In this document: piece after piece, positions 15,966-28,600 of the stretch | Numbering within the stretch: position 1 is the first letter of the stretch | Layout of the letters: each line of letters begins with the position of its first letter | Assembly (NCBI RefSeq): GCF_000429945.1 | Contig: NZ_AUCV01000056.1 | Location: 1 to 35,553, forward strand | Source: Desulfogranum japonicum DSM 18378 | GTDB taxonomy: Bacteria; Desulfobacterota; Desulfobulbia; Desulfobulbales; Desulfobulbaceae | Direction: 5' to 3' | DNA: 35,553 bases | Position numbers and translations under genes: made by a program | Notes under the pieces: generated by a model | The model's database searches: none | Seen by the model: only the letters and a program-made list of their open reading frames with translations | Told to the model about the DNA's origin: nothing

Positions 15966-17498
15966 ATGAATATTCTTCTCGTATACCCCAAATTCCCTGA
16001 AACATTCTGGTCTTTTTCCTACGCCTTGAGTTTTATTGGCAGAAAGGCAGCCTTCCCGCCGCTAGGTCTGCTCACAATCGCATCCCTTTTACCTGAGGAA
16101 TGGAATAAACGTCTGGTTGATCTGAATGTCGAGGAGCTTAAAAACGGTGACCTTCTCTGGGCCGATCTGGTTTTTCTCAGCAGCATGGCGGTTCAGCGAA
16201 AATCAGTGGTTCAGATCATTGAGAGATGTCAGGCTCTGCAAATCACGGTAGCTGCGGGTGGGCCGCTCTTCACCTCCGAGCCTGAGAAATTTCCTGAGGT
16301 CGATCATTTAATTCTTAATGAAGCCGAGCTGACGCTTCCTCTTTTCCTCGCTGATATACAGAAGGGGAAACCTGAGAAAATATATCACGTGGATGGGTTC
16401 TGTGATCTTGCGTCTACCCCGCCACCACAGTGGGATTTGATAGATGTGAAGCATTATGCTTCCATGAACATCCAATTTTCTAGAGGCTGCCCGTTTAACT
16501 GCGAGTTCTGCAATGTTACGACCTTCTTTGGCAGGCATCCAAGGCTGAAAACAACTGGCCAGATAATCACTGAACTAAACCGGATCTACGCTACTGGTTG
16601 GCGCAACGGTATTTTCTTTGTCGATGATAATTTTATCGGCAACAAAGAGTTTTTAAAAAATAGCCTGCTTCCAGCCATAATCGAATGGCGGCGCGATAAA
16701 AAAGGCTGCGTCTTTTTCACCGAGTCCTCGATCAATCTCGCCGACGACCCAAAACTTCTCGACATGATGGTAAAAGCCGGATTCGATTCCGTCTTTATCG
16801 GCATAGAATCTCCCGATGAGATGAGCCTTGCAGAATGCCACAAACACCAGAACAGAAACCGTGATCTCCTTGAAAGCGTTAAACGTATCCACCGCTCTGG
16901 CTTGCAGGTCATGGGCGGCTTTATAGTCGGTTTTGACTCTGACCTACCGTCAATCTTTCAGAAACAGGTTGATTTCATACAAAAAAGCGGAATTGCAATT
17001 GCCATGGTCGGCATGCTCCAGGCTCCGCCTGGCACACGGTTGTTCGAGAGGCTCAGCGGGGAAAACCGCATCGCCAGTTTTTTCTCGGGGGATAATGTCG
17101 ACGGAACCACAAACATCATTCCCCGGATGGGCCTGGATACGCTTCTTAATGGCTACCAATCGATCATGAAAGACATCTACTCGCCGGCAAACTATTACCG
17201 TCGGGTCAGGACATTGCTCCGTGAACTCAAGACTCCGGTAGCAACAATGCCACTTAATCTTCAGCGATGCCTCTCCTTTTTTCGGGCAGCCATGCGCCTT
17301 GGCCTGCTTGGTAAAGAACGTTTCCATTACTGGCAGCTGATGTTCTGGACCCTGTTTCGCAGACCCGGACAGCTTGCCCTGGCAGTTACCCTGTCTATAT
17401 ACGGCCACCATTATCGGCGAATCTGCGAACTCTATATTTACAAAGAACAGGAAAATACCCTTCACGACCAAAATAGGAGTGTGACAATACAGAAATAA
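15966..17498 (+). CDS. B12-binding-type radical SAM enzyme with DUF4070-like C-terminus
   Basis: The product is 510 aa from the ATG at 15966, which is preferred over the ATG at 15900 because AAAGGAA precedes it and MNILLVYP is the usual start of this family. The N-terminal part (about 1-135) is a cobalamin-binding-like Rossmann domain. The radical SAM core follows, with cluster cysteines in CPFNCEFCN (Cys175, Cys179, Cys182). The rest (about 370-510) resembles the DUF4070 tail found in this class, which includes the hopanoid C-2 methylase HpnP. It therefore probably carries out a methylation or similar radical reaction on a lipid-like or other unreactive substrate. The substrate is not known. 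It precedes hflK by 86 bp on the same strand. Confidence 0.9.
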   Translation: MNILLVYPKFPETFWSFSYALSFIGRKAAFPPLGLLTIASLLPEEWNKRLVDLNVEELKNGDLLWADLVFLSSMAVQRKSVVQIIERCQALQITVAAGGPLFTSEPEKFPEVDHLILNEAELTLPLFLADIQKGKPEKIYHVDGFCDLASTPPPQWDLIDVKHYASMNIQFSRGCPFNCEFCNVTTFFGRHPRLKTTGQIITELNRIYATGWRNGIFFVDDNFIGNKEFLKNSLLPAIIEWRRDKKGCVFFTESSINLADDPKLLDMMVKAGFDSVFIGIESPDEMSLAECHKHQNRNRDLLESVKRIHRSGLQVMGGFIVGFDSDLPSIFQKQVDFIQKSGIAIAMVGMLQAPPGTRLFERLSGENRIASFFSGDNVDGTTNIIPRMGLDTLLNGYQSIMKDIYSPANYYRRVRTLLRELKTPVATMPLNLQRCLSFFRAAMRLGLLGKERFHYWQLMFWTLFRRPGQLALAVTLSIYGHHYRRICELYIYKEQENTLHDQNRSVTIQK

Positions 17499-17584
17499 CA
17501 CGTTCGAGTGAGCAGATGATCTGGATCTAACACCCCGGTCAACAGCCTTACTACCCGGAATATATATGGCCAAAGGAGGTTGAT

Positions 17585-18625
17585 ATGGCTGACCATAAGG
17601 ATCCGCTGGCACAAGCAGTGCAGAAAATCATGGAGATGATGGGGGAAAATCGTCCGAATTTTGGCGGTTTCAAGATCAAACAGGGATTAATGCTCGCAGG
17701 TGTTGCGGCGATAGCAGTCATACTCGGGACAGCCTGGTTTACCGTGCAGCCGGAAGAGACAGGCATCGTTCAACGATTTGGCAAGGCAATGAGAACCTCC
17801 GGCCCGGGCCTCCATTTCAAGCTGCCGTTTGGCATAGAAACGGTCCGCCTTCTCCCCACGGCACGGGTTCTCAAGGAGGAGTTCGGTTTCAGGACGATGT
17901 CGACCGTACCCGGTGAAAAAACACGCTATGCCCCCAGTGGTCCACACGAAGAAGAGTCATTGATGCTGACGGGTGATCTCAACGTCATTGATGTCCAGTG
18001 GATAATCCAGTACCGCATTGAAGATCCGATCCTCTTTCTTTTCAAAGTGCGAGATACCGAAAAGACTATCCGCGACACAACAGAGGCGGTAATGCGAAGG
18101 GCGGTCGGCAACCGCCTGGGCAGCGATGTCCTAACAACCGGCCGGGTTATTGTAGCAAGTGAAGCCAAGATTGAAATTCAGAAAATCCTGTCTGCGTATC
18201 AGACAGGAGTACGTCTGGTAACTGTTGAGCTTCAGGACGTCACTCCGCCGGACAGTGTCAAACCCGCTTTCAATGAGGTAAATGAGTCGCGTCAGGATAA
18301 AGAACGAACCATTAACCTCGCTCAGGAAAGGGCCAACCGCGAGATCCCCAAAGCACGTGGGGTGGCGACGCAGAGCATCAGTGAAGCCGAGGGTTACGCT
18401 CTCGAGAGAATCAACCGGGCTGAAGGCGAGGCGACTCGTTTTGCGGCAATACTCACGGAATACCAGAGTGCGCCACAGGTGACGCGCAGAAGGCTCTATC
18501 TGGAAGCCATGACCGATTTTCTTGCAGGAATGAAAGGACTCTATATCGTCGACAAGGATCAGAAAGCCATGGTCCCATGGCTTCCGCTGGAATCGTCCGA
18601 AGAAGCAGGAGGGAAACAGCCATGA
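17585..18625 (+). CDS. hflK: HflK-like SPFH/band 7 membrane protein
   Basis: This 346-aa protein has a short cytoplasmic N-terminus, one membrane helix (about 33-52) and an SPFH domain starting VQPEETGIVQRFGKAMRT. PGLHFKLPFGIETV and the HflK-type region ESRQDKERTINLAQERANREIPKARG follow, then a helical AEGYALERINRAEGEA segment. HflK and HflC assemble into a large cage that surrounds and restrains the FtsH protease in known systems. No ftsH is nearby here. The RBS is nearly perfect (AAAGGAGGT, 4 nt before ATG). Its stop overlaps the hflC start (ATGA), so the two are translationally coupled. First gene of the likely operon that includes the glucan synthase. Confidence 0.92.
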   Translation: MADHKDPLAQAVQKIMEMMGENRPNFGGFKIKQGLMLAGVAAIAVILGTAWFTVQPEETGIVQRFGKAMRTSGPGLHFKLPFGIETVRLLPTARVLKEEFGFRTMSTVPGEKTRYAPSGPHEEESLMLTGDLNVIDVQWIIQYRIEDPILFLFKVRDTEKTIRDTTEAVMRRAVGNRLGSDVLTTGRVIVASEAKIEIQKILSAYQTGVRLVTVELQDVTPPDSVKPAFNEVNESRQDKERTINLAQERANREIPKARGVATQSISEAEGYALERINRAEGEATRFAAILTEYQSAPQVTRRRLYLEAMTDFLAGMKGLYIVDKDQKAMVPWLPLESSEEAGGKQP

Positions 18626-19617
18626 AAATCACCATCAAAACTATCACAGCCGGATTACTGGTACTGCTCTTCATAGCTCTTTCAAACGCACTGTACACGC
18701 TTGAAGAAGGATTGCAGGCCATTGTCGTGCAGTTTGGCCGACCGGTGGGAAACTCAATCACCGAGGCTGGTCTACATATTAAAATACCGTTCATCCAGGA
18801 AGTGCGTCGGTTTGAGAAGCGTCTTCTGGTTTGGGACGGTGATCCGAACCAGATTCCCACCAAGGGTAGGGAGTTTATCTGGGTAGATACAACTGCGCGC
18901 TGGAGAATTGCGGATGCCAAGAAATTTCTCGAAAACGTTGCCAGTGAAGAAGGCGCTCAATCACGCCTTAACGACATTCTTGATTCCGTCGTTCGGGACC
19001 AGGTATCAAGCAGCGAACTGGTTGAACTTGTCCGCAGTGCCACCTGGGAGGTTCCCCAGGACAAGGTGCTCAAGGATATACCCAAGGAAAGAGAAGAGGA
19101 GTTGAAACGGGAAATTGCCCGGGGCAGAGAGGAAATCACCCGGACGATCCTGACCGAAGCGCAGAAGATCATTCCTCAATATGGTATCGAACTGGTCGAT
19201 GTACGTATCAAGCGCCTCGACTACGTCGAGAGTGTCCGTGAAAAGGTATACGAGAGGATGATATCCGAGCGAAAAAGAATTGCCGCCCAGTTCCGCTCGG
19301 AAGGCGAGGGTCGCAGTGCTGAGATTCTTGGCGAGATGGAAAAAGAGCTACGCCGGATTCGCTCGGAAGCTTACAAAAGAGTACAGGAAATCCAGGGTAA
19401 GGCCGATGCCGGCGCCACCCGGATCTACGGTGTTTCCTACAATAAAAATCCGGAGTTCTATGCCTTCCTGCGTACTCTTGAAAGTTACAAGGATAAAACA
19501 AACGACAACTCGGTACTCATCCTGACAACGGAAAGCGACTTCTATCAGTATGTCAAGAAAGCGTTTCCCGGAAAACCACGTAGCCTCACAGTGGAACCCC
19601 AGCCAAGCGCACCATAA
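18622..19617 (+). CDS. hflC: HflC-like SPFH/band 7 membrane protein
   Basis: The product is 331 aa from ATG 18622, chosen over ATG 18577 because AGGAGG lies 8 nt upstream and the start overlaps the hflK stop. An N-terminal signal-anchor helix (about 6-25) is followed by LEEGLQAIVVQFGRPVG, the SPFH domain, and the HflC signatures YGIELVDVRIKRLDY and VYERMISERKRIAAQFRSEG. A helical EILGEMEKELRRIRSEAYKR region and the C-terminal YAFLRTLESYKD plus DSDF-like TTESDFYQY block close the protein. Length and order match HflC well. It should pair with the preceding HflK. A 68-nt gap leads to the glucan synthase gene. Confidence 0.92.
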   Translation: MKITIKTITAGLLVLLFIALSNALYTLEEGLQAIVVQFGRPVGNSITEAGLHIKIPFIQEVRRFEKRLLVWDGDPNQIPTKGREFIWVDTTARWRIADAKKFLENVASEEGAQSRLNDILDSVVRDQVSSSELVELVRSATWEVPQDKVLKDIPKEREEELKREIARGREEITRTILTEAQKIIPQYGIELVDVRIKRLDYVESVREKVYERMISERKRIAAQFRSEGEGRSAEILGEMEKELRRIRSEAYKRVQEIQGKADAGATRIYGVSYNKNPEFYAFLRTLESYKDKTNDNSVLILTTESDFYQYVKKAFPGKPRSLTVEPQPSAP

Positions 19618-19685
19618 ACTCATGTTGAAACTATCAGCAGCATGCTGTTTTCGGCGATATAGGAGAGAAACTGATACGAGGTACT

Positions 19686-22600
19686 ATGATTCTCACAACA
19701 CTGATCGGATACTACGCAAATAAGGATGAAGCTCGTCTTGCCTTCCAGGGGCTTGCGGCCAGGGGCCACCGTCGCATCGTTCTGCTGCATAAAGGCACTG
19801 ATGGCAGGACTCGGCAGACGCGTCCTTCTTTTTTCCAGCGTACCCCTTCCCGCCTTTTCGTCGCACTGTTATGCGCCATAGTAACGGCTGCTGTTCCCAA
19901 TGTTTTTCTTTGGTTCAAACCGGATGCGGCAGAAACGTTCCATGGGCTACCGTTTTACCTGAGCGCCTGCACCTTTCTTCTGCTCACCGGTGTCATCTGG
20001 CTGCAGAGCCGGAAAGGCGGAATCGATGCTGGCATCGTGGCTGAGCATCAGGACTGGCTCATACGGGGGGAATCGGTCCTGATACTTCAGGCACCCGTAG
20101 AATCGTTACATTCTTCAGTGGCTTTCCTGCGTCGGAAAAGCGATATCCCCCCTTCCCTCTTCATACTCCACCCAAGACATGAAAGGCGTGCTACAACGCG
20201 CAAAACAGGGGCCCTCTCCGCACCCACACAGATCGTCGAGCATGCTTTCAACTACGCCAGCAAACAAAGAATCGACTCACGACTGCACTGTGGGGCTGAA
20301 CTCATTACCCGGCTGAGAAAGTCAAATAAATGGGTAAAAGCCGCCTGCGCTGATCTGGCGGCGGCAAGACGGCTGGAGCAGAAAGCCACCTTGGCGGCCG
20401 ACTGGATTCTCGACAATGAATACATACTCGAGCGAAACGCACGCGATGTCCTGCGCAACCTGCCTCTGCGATATTTTCGCCAGCTACCCGTGCTGGCCTC
20501 TGATCCGTACAGGGGAATGCCCTATATTTACGGACTGGCCAAAGATCTGGTTTCCCATACCGAGCTATATCTCGACAGGGAAAACATTCTGGCGTTCATC
20601 CGAGCCTATCAGACTGACCATGCACTGACTATTGGAGAGTTATGGGCCGTTCCGCAAATGCTGCGTATCGCCCTGATCGAGAGCATCCAGAATATGGTGA
20701 TCGTCGCCATGGAGGACCTGCGCCAGCGTCAACTGGCTGACTTCTGGGCCAACCGGTTATTTGCGGCCAACCAACAGGACGCCAACACACTCTTTTCAGT
20801 TCTGGCGGAGCTTTCGAGGAAGGAAGCGGTCCCCACTCCCTATTTCAGCATTCAGCTGGCCGGCCTTCTCTACAACGACCCCTCTGCCCTGTCGCCGGTT
20901 CAGGATTGGCTTGAGCGGGTTCATAAAAAGCCGCTGCACGATCTCACACTCCAGGAACAGAAACGACAGACACGCGAGCAGCTGTCCTGCGGCAATGCCT
21001 TCACCAGCCTGCGCCAGCTGACGCTACTTGACTGGCGCGAGATGTTCGAGCTGCTCAGCAAGGTGGAGCTAATTCTGTGCACAGATCCTTCCGGAACCTA
21101 TAGCATGATGGACTTTACAACCCGCGACCGCTGCCGCCAGGCAATTGAGAAATTGGCCAAAAATTCAGCACAGTCCGAGGAGCAGATTGCCAGCCGTGTC
21201 ACAGGCCTGGCTGCGCAGTCGGCAGAGCAGTCTTCAGACGAACTGCGAGGCCATGTTAGTTTCTGGCTGATCGGTGCAGGCAGAGATGAGCTTGCCAGCC
21301 TGCTCTCCTGCAGGGATTCTCTGCGTCACCGGATACTCTCATGGATATATAACCATCACTCTCCGGGGTATCTGCTGACGATAACGGCAAGTCTCATTCT
21401 GTTTACAGGATTCATCGTCGATTCTGCTCTTCCCTACGAACTCTTTTCACCCCGGTTTGTGAGCAGTGGAACTGGCATCCTGTTCGTCCTGCTGGCAACG
21501 ATTACTGCAAGCCAGTTGGCTATCGAGATCGTCAACTATCTCATCACCAGGTTCCTGCCCCCCCGTTACCTGCCGAAAATGGATTTTCAGCAATCGGGTA
21601 TTCCGGATGAGTTTCGGACCCTGGTGGTTGTCCCGGTCATGCTAGTCGATGAGAAATCGATCGATGGTGAAATCGAAAAGCTCGAAATCCGCTATCTGGC
21701 CAACAGGGAAAATAATCTGTCGTTCAGTCTGTTTACCGATTATACTGATTCGGAAACTCCCGGCCGAGACAACGACGCACCACTCCTGCAAAGGGCCGTT
21801 GCAGCAATCGAAGCGCTGAACAATCGTCACGACGACACCACCTTTTTTCTCTTCCACCGCGATCGTCTGTGGAGTGAATCCGAACAGAAATATATCGGCT
21901 GGGAGAGAAAACGAGGAAAACTCGAGGAACTCAACAGCCTCATCGACGGTACACGCAACGAAAGCGCGCCCCCACTGGTCCATGTGGGAGACCCGATGCA
22001 GCTGGCCGACATCCGCTTTATCATTACCCTGGACAGCGACACCCGTCTGCCTCACTCAACCGCCAGGAGAATGGTTGAAACCCTCGCCCATCCTCACAAC
22101 CGGCCTCGCTTCGATACGACAGGAGCCGTCAGGGAAGGCTCCTATACCATCATCCAGCCGCGGGTGAGCCCCACCCTTGAAAGCACAAACCGATCACTGT
22201 TCAGCAGGTTGTTCAGCGATCCTGTGGGCATAGATCCCTATTCAACTGCTATTGCCGACATCTACCAGGACCTGAGCGGCGAAGGTAACTACCACGGCAA
22301 GGGAATATACGATGTCCGTTCTTTCAACCGCCTACTTTCCGGCCGTTTTCCGGCGGAGCGGATCCTCAGCCATGACCTCATCGAAGGGGCCTACGTCCGG
22401 GTAGGACTGGCCACTGACATCGAACTCTTTGATGATTTTCCCTCTAATTATCAGGCATATAGCAACCGGGCCCATCGCTGGGTTCGGGGTGACTGGCAGA
22501 TCGCCAGCTGGATATTCAGCCATGTTCCGGGACCAGCGGGGACGAATCGCAAGAATCCGCTTTCAGCGTTCAATCGCTGGAAGATTCTCGACAATTTGCG

Positions 22601-25600
22601 GCGCAGCCTGGTTCCTGCGGCAACAGTTGGCCTGCTTGCCGTCTCCTGGTTCATCTCCTCAAAAGCGGCCGGCATCGCCACCATGGTAGTACTGCTGCTA
22701 CTTCTTTTTCAGCCGATATCACACTATTTCACCATGGTGACCAGCGGCAAAAGCCTGCGACACGTTTCCCCCGCGAAATTGCTTCACAAGCTACTCCAGG
22801 CTGCAGCAGCCGCAATCCTGCTGCCGAGCCAGGCTGCCGTCCTTCAGGATGCTGCATTTCGGGCCCTCTACCGCTTTCTGGTCTCCAAGCGTAACCTGCT
22901 CGAATGGAAAAGCGGAGACACCGGCATCTCCGCATCTTGGTGGAAATCGTTCCATGCTCTCACCTGCGTTTTTGGCAGCATCGCAAGTGTCGTTGTGGGC
23001 ATCGCCGTCTGGCAGGTCCGCCCCGCAACTCTGGTTTGGGCGATTCCCTGGCTGACGGTGTGGTTCTGCGCACCTCTACTAGGTTTGTACCTCAACCGGG
23101 AAGAGACCAATCGGCAGAAGAAGCCGTTGACCGATGCAGACAATCATTTCCTCAGACTGGTATCCAGGCGCACCTGGCGTTATTTCGCCACCTTTGTAGG
23201 TGAAAAGACCAACTGGCTGCCTCCGGATAATTACCAGGTTGCCCACCAGGACAGTCTTGCCATGCGGACCAGTCCGACCAATATCGGCCTGTGGATGACA
23301 AGTGCCCTGGGCGCCTATGATTCAGGCTACCTCACCATCAACCAGGTTCTCGACAGCCTCTCCAGCACCATGGAAACCATCGACAGGCTGCAGCAGTATC
23401 GGGGCCATTTGCTCAACTGGTACGATATCGACACCCTTACACCGCTTGAGCCACGGTATGTTTCCACCGTTGACAGCGGCAACATGCTCGGCTGCCTCTG
23501 GACCCTCGAACAGGGACTTGACGAAATGACCCAATCGCTCCTTCTCGGTGCGAACACCCTCTCCGGCTGGACCGATACGATTGAACTCCTCGAGGAGGAA
23601 CCGGCAGCGGCTCGCCTCTATGGCGACTTGAAGCGTCTGCTGGCTGAGCATGTCGGCAGACGGCCAGCACTCCCTGCCGAAGTATCTGGTCTTATCCGTC
23701 TGCAACGATTGCTTGAGAATCGTATCGACTCTGCATCTGGAACCTTCATACCGGACGGCTTGGTGGAAGAACAGCGCCAGCAAATGGCGGCCTGGACGCT
23801 CAACCGAAAGCGCTATCTGACCTGGATTGAAATTCTCGCAGAACAATCGGAAGAAGAACTCGCCCTCCTGGGCCCAGGGTTTCTCACAGCGTTGCGTCAT
23901 GATCTGCAGCATGCGCCGTCACTGGACGCCCTTGCCCATGGCCGGGTCGAGACGATGACCCTGCTTGAAAAACTGGACGCAGCATCGACTGATATTCCAC
24001 CCGCGCTCCAGGCATGGCGGGACCGTGCCACGGAGGAATTCGCCAAGGCACAATGGCTGGCCGGAGAAACCCTGAGCCAGCTGCGAAGCCTTGCAGCCAG
24101 CATCGGCAGACTGTCGGCAGGGATGAAAATGGATTTCCTCTACGACAGAGCACGTAAACTGTTCGCCATCGGTTACAACGTCTCTACCAGCTGCCTTGAT
24201 ACTTCGCGGTACGACCTGCTTGCCAGCGAAGCCCGTTTCGGCAGTTTTATCGCCATTGCCCAGGGCGATGTCCCTCTCGAGCACTGGTTCGCCATGGGCC
24301 GTCTCTATGGCGCCCACGGCTTGAAAAGGGTGCTGCTCAGCTGGACGGGCACCATGTTCGAGTATCTGATGCCGCACCTGTTCCAACGTTCCTACCCCCA
24401 TTCGCTCCTCGACAAGGCCGCCTGCGAGGCCGTCTCCATTCAAATCGGCTACGGCAGAAAAAACAACATTCCCTGGGGTATTTCCGAATCGGCCTATGCC
24501 AATCTTGACCTGAATAAAACCTACCAGTACAAAGCGTTCGGCGTGCCCCACCTGAGTCTCAAAGGCGGCTCCGAGGATCAACTGGTCGTGTCGCCCTATG
24601 CAGCCCTGCTGGCGCTGAGCATCTCACCTCGAGAGACGGTAAAAAACATAAAAATGATGGCGGAACTGGGCATATTCGGTGCCTACGGTTTCTTCGAATC
24701 CATGGATTTCAGCCGCCAGGCCCAGCGCCACGGCAGGCGCGGCATAGTTGTCGAGGCCTATATGGCCCATCATCAGGGCATGGCTTTTGTGGCTTTGGTC
24801 AACTTTCTTCACGGACAGCCTTTTTGCCGCCGCTTTCATCGTGATTCACGGGTGCGTGCATTTGAACCGCTGCTTCAGGAACGTATTCCCTCGCATCCAC
24901 CGCTGCACCTGATCCGCACCAACCACAGAGAGCAGGCAATGCTGGGCGAGGACGCCAGTTCAGCCAAGGCCAGCATCTTCACATCGTCCCACGTCCTCTC
25001 CCCAAGGAGTCTGCTCCTCAGCAATGGCGAGTTTTCCTTAATGGTTACCAACAATGGCGGCGGATACAGCCAGTGGAAGGAGTTCGAGCTTAGCCGCTGG
25101 CGATCCGATCAGACCTGTGACACCATGGGAACGTTCTGCTATTTTTACGAGCCCCAAGGCGATCATCTCTGGTCCGCCTCCTATCAGCCGGTAGGCACTG
25201 ATGCCGAGGACTGTTCAGCCGAGTTCACCCTCGACCGTGCTGTCTTCAGGCGTGACCATGAGGATATGCACAGCGAAATGGAGGTGATCGTATCACTGGA
25301 AGACAATGTCGAGATACGCCGCATCACCCTCATCAACCGCTCTTCGCGCGAGCGCACCCTTGACATGACCAGCTACGCGGAGCTCTCCATGGCGCCGCAC
25401 AATGCCGACCGTCAGCATCCTGCCTTCAACAAGCTGTTCATCCAGACGGAGGCTCTTGAAAAGGAGCAGATCCTTCTTGCCAAAAGACGCCTGCGCAGCA
25501 CCACCGATGCGCCCCTGGTGGTCGCCCATCGCTTCCTGGAGGAAGACGGTGGAGATGGTTCTCCCGCTTCCCAGGGCTGGCAGTTCGAAACCGACCGGAG

Positions 25601-28600
25601 CAGGTTTATCGGCCGCGGCCACACCCCTGCCGACCCAATGGGGGCGAGACAGGATCTGGGCAGCAGCGAGGGTTTTGTTCTTGACCCTGTATTATGCATC
25701 AAACAACGCCTCATCCTGAAACCCGGTCAGCGCGTCCGGATCGTGCTGTTGTACGCTGCCGGGGAAACCAGGGAAGAGGTGTTGCTGCTCATGGACAAGT
25801 ACAGCCTCAGCCACGCCGTTGAGCGGGCAATGGATTTTGCCTGGCGATCAGCCCAGCTGCAGCTGCAGGTCTTGCAGATCCAACCGGATGAGGCACGCAG
25901 ATTCCAGCAACTTGCGAGCCACCTGCTGTTTCCCAATCGACTGCTCCGCGCTCCGGCAAGGATTCTGCAGAAAAACCGCAAGGGCCAGTCCGGTCTATGG
26001 CCCTACGGTATTTCCGGAGATCTGCCGCTTGCCCTTGTTGTTATCGGCGAGGTTCGCGACCTCAGCCTGGTCCGCCAGATGCTTCAGGCCCATACCTATT
26101 GGCGGATGCAGGGTTTATCCACCGATCTGCTCATCCTCAATGAGGAGCCTGCCGGATACAGACGGCCGCTCCAGGAGCGACTGGAACAGATGATCCAGGT
26201 GTATGCCCCCGAGGCGGCCTCTGAACGTAAGGGCAGCGTCTACCTCCTCCAGTCTGGACAAATTCCGGAAGAGGACCTGGTACTGCTCAACGCTGCGGCC
26301 GCCGTGGTGCTGGTTGCAAACCGCGGCACTCTGCCGCAACAATTGGCCAGAGCCGTCGAAGTTGTCGAACTCGCAGAAAAAATCGAGAGCAAGTCCCTGC
26401 CGCGGGAGGTTTCCGCAGCACTGCCATTCATGGAACTTCATTATTTCAACAGTCTCGGCGGATTTACCCAGGATGGCTCGGAGTACGCTATTTACCTTGG
26501 CCCGGACATCAATACCCCGGCCCCGTGGGTGAACGTCATGTCCAATGCCAATTTCGGCACCCTGGTCAGTGAGAGTGGTGCGGGTTTCACCTGGTTTGGC
26601 AACAGCCAGCGCAATCGCCTGACCAACTGGTCCAATGACCCGGTTCTCGACCCTGCAAGCGAAGCACTCTATATCCGGGACGAGGAAACAGGCGAATTCT
26701 GGTCGCCGACCGCCGCCCCGATCCGCGAGCAAAATGCCTATCGGGCACGACACGGAGCAGGCTACACCGTTTTCGAACACAACAGCCACGGCATTGAGCA
26801 GGAACTGAGAGTTTTCGTTCCGGTCGATGATGACGACGGGCTGCCAGTCAAACTCCAAAGCCTTCGCCTCATCAACAGCTCACCCAGGTTACGCAGGCTG
26901 TCGCTCACCTACTATGTGGAGCTGACACTTGGCGAAAACCGTGAATCATCGCAGATGCACATCACCACCAATTGGGACGAAAACAGCCATTCCATCATGG
27001 CGAGAAACTATTATCATCCCGATTACCCAGACCGGATAACCTTTGTCTCTCTTTCCCCGCAGGCAGAAAGCCATAGCTGCGACCGCACTGCATTCACTGG
27101 TCGGAACTGTTCAGTTGCCGCACCCGCTGCCATGGAGTCTGTCGAGCTCTCAGGACAGAGCGGGGCCGGACTGGACCCCTGCGCGGCACTACGGGTGACG
27201 GTAGAGCTTGAGCCAGGCGAGGCAAAGCACATAACAACCATGCTCGGTCAATCAGGTTCGGTGGAGGAGACAAATGAGCTGATTCTGCGTTTCCAGAGCA
27301 TGACAGCTGTGACGGAAGCTCTAGAAAAAACCGTATCCTGGTGGAATGCGCTCCTGGGAACAATCGAAGTGCACACCCCTGAACTGTCGGTAAACCTTCT
27401 GGTAAACCGCTGGCTCCAGTATCAGAGTTTAAGCTGCCGCATCTGGGGCCGCTCCGGCTTTTACCAGTCAGGCGGTGCTTTCGGTTTTCGCGACCAGCTC
27501 CAGGATGTAATGGCCTTTCTCCATGTACGGCCGGAAATTGCCCGCCAGCAGATACTCCTTGCAGCCCGACACCAGTTCAAGGAAGGAGATGTACAGCACT
27601 GGTGGCATGAACCTTCCGGGGCCGGGATCCGTTCGCGTATTTCCGACGATCTCCTCTGGCTTCCCCATGTCGTTTCCCGCTATGTTGCAACAACAGGAGA
27701 CCGCGACATCCTCGCGGTTGAAATACCCTTTCTTGAAAGCCCGGAGCTTGCCGCTGACGAACATGAAATCTTCTTGACCCCGACGGTTTCTCTGGAAAGG
27801 GCTTCGCTCTTCGAGCACTGCAGGCGGGCGGTTGAGCACGGCCTCACCCAAGGCCCCATCAACGGCCTGCCGTTAATGGGCACCGGCGACTGGAACGACG
27901 GCATGAATCTGGTTGGTGCCGGCGGCAAGGGTGAAAGCGTCTGGCTGGCCTGGTTCCTCTGCGATGTGCTGATGGGGATGTCGGAATTGGCGGAGCTTGT
28001 AGAAATGGAGGATTTACGTCAGGACTATCTGGAGAAAAGAGAAGAGCTTATCCGGCAAATCGAGAAAAAAGGGTGGGACGGCAACTGGTACCTGCGGGCT
28101 ACCTTCGACGATGGCAGCCCGCTGGGCTCCCACCTCAACCGGGAGGCCAGGATAGACTCCCTGTCGCAGTCATGGGCCTGGCTCTCCGGGGCTGCAGGCC
28201 CGGAACGCGCCGAAGTGGCCCTGGAATCCGCCTGGGAGCACCTGGTTCGGCAGGATGACCGAGTCGCACTGCTATTTACTCCCCCGTTCGACAGCGCCGA
28301 GCCGACTCCTGGATATATCAGGGGCTACCCCCCCGGAGTGCGGGAAAACGGCGGTCAATACACCCATGCCGCTCTCTGGATGGCAATGGCATTGGCCCGT
28401 CAGGGCAATGGCCAGCGAGCGGTGGAGCTACTGCGCCTTCTCAACCCTATAGAGCATACCCGTGACACGAGTGGCGTCTGGCGCTATGACGTCGAACCGT
28501 ATGTCGTCGCAGCCGACGTATACTGGTTGCCGGGGAAAATTGGTCAAGGCGGTTGGACCTGGTATACCGGATCTGCGGCCTGGATGTACCGCGCCTGGGT

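Noticed and set aside
23919-26858. Minus-strand frames of about 220-247 codons opposite the glucan synthase
   Set aside because: Antisense shadows in GC-rich coding DNA, with no RBS or family match, while the plus-strand protein is continuous.
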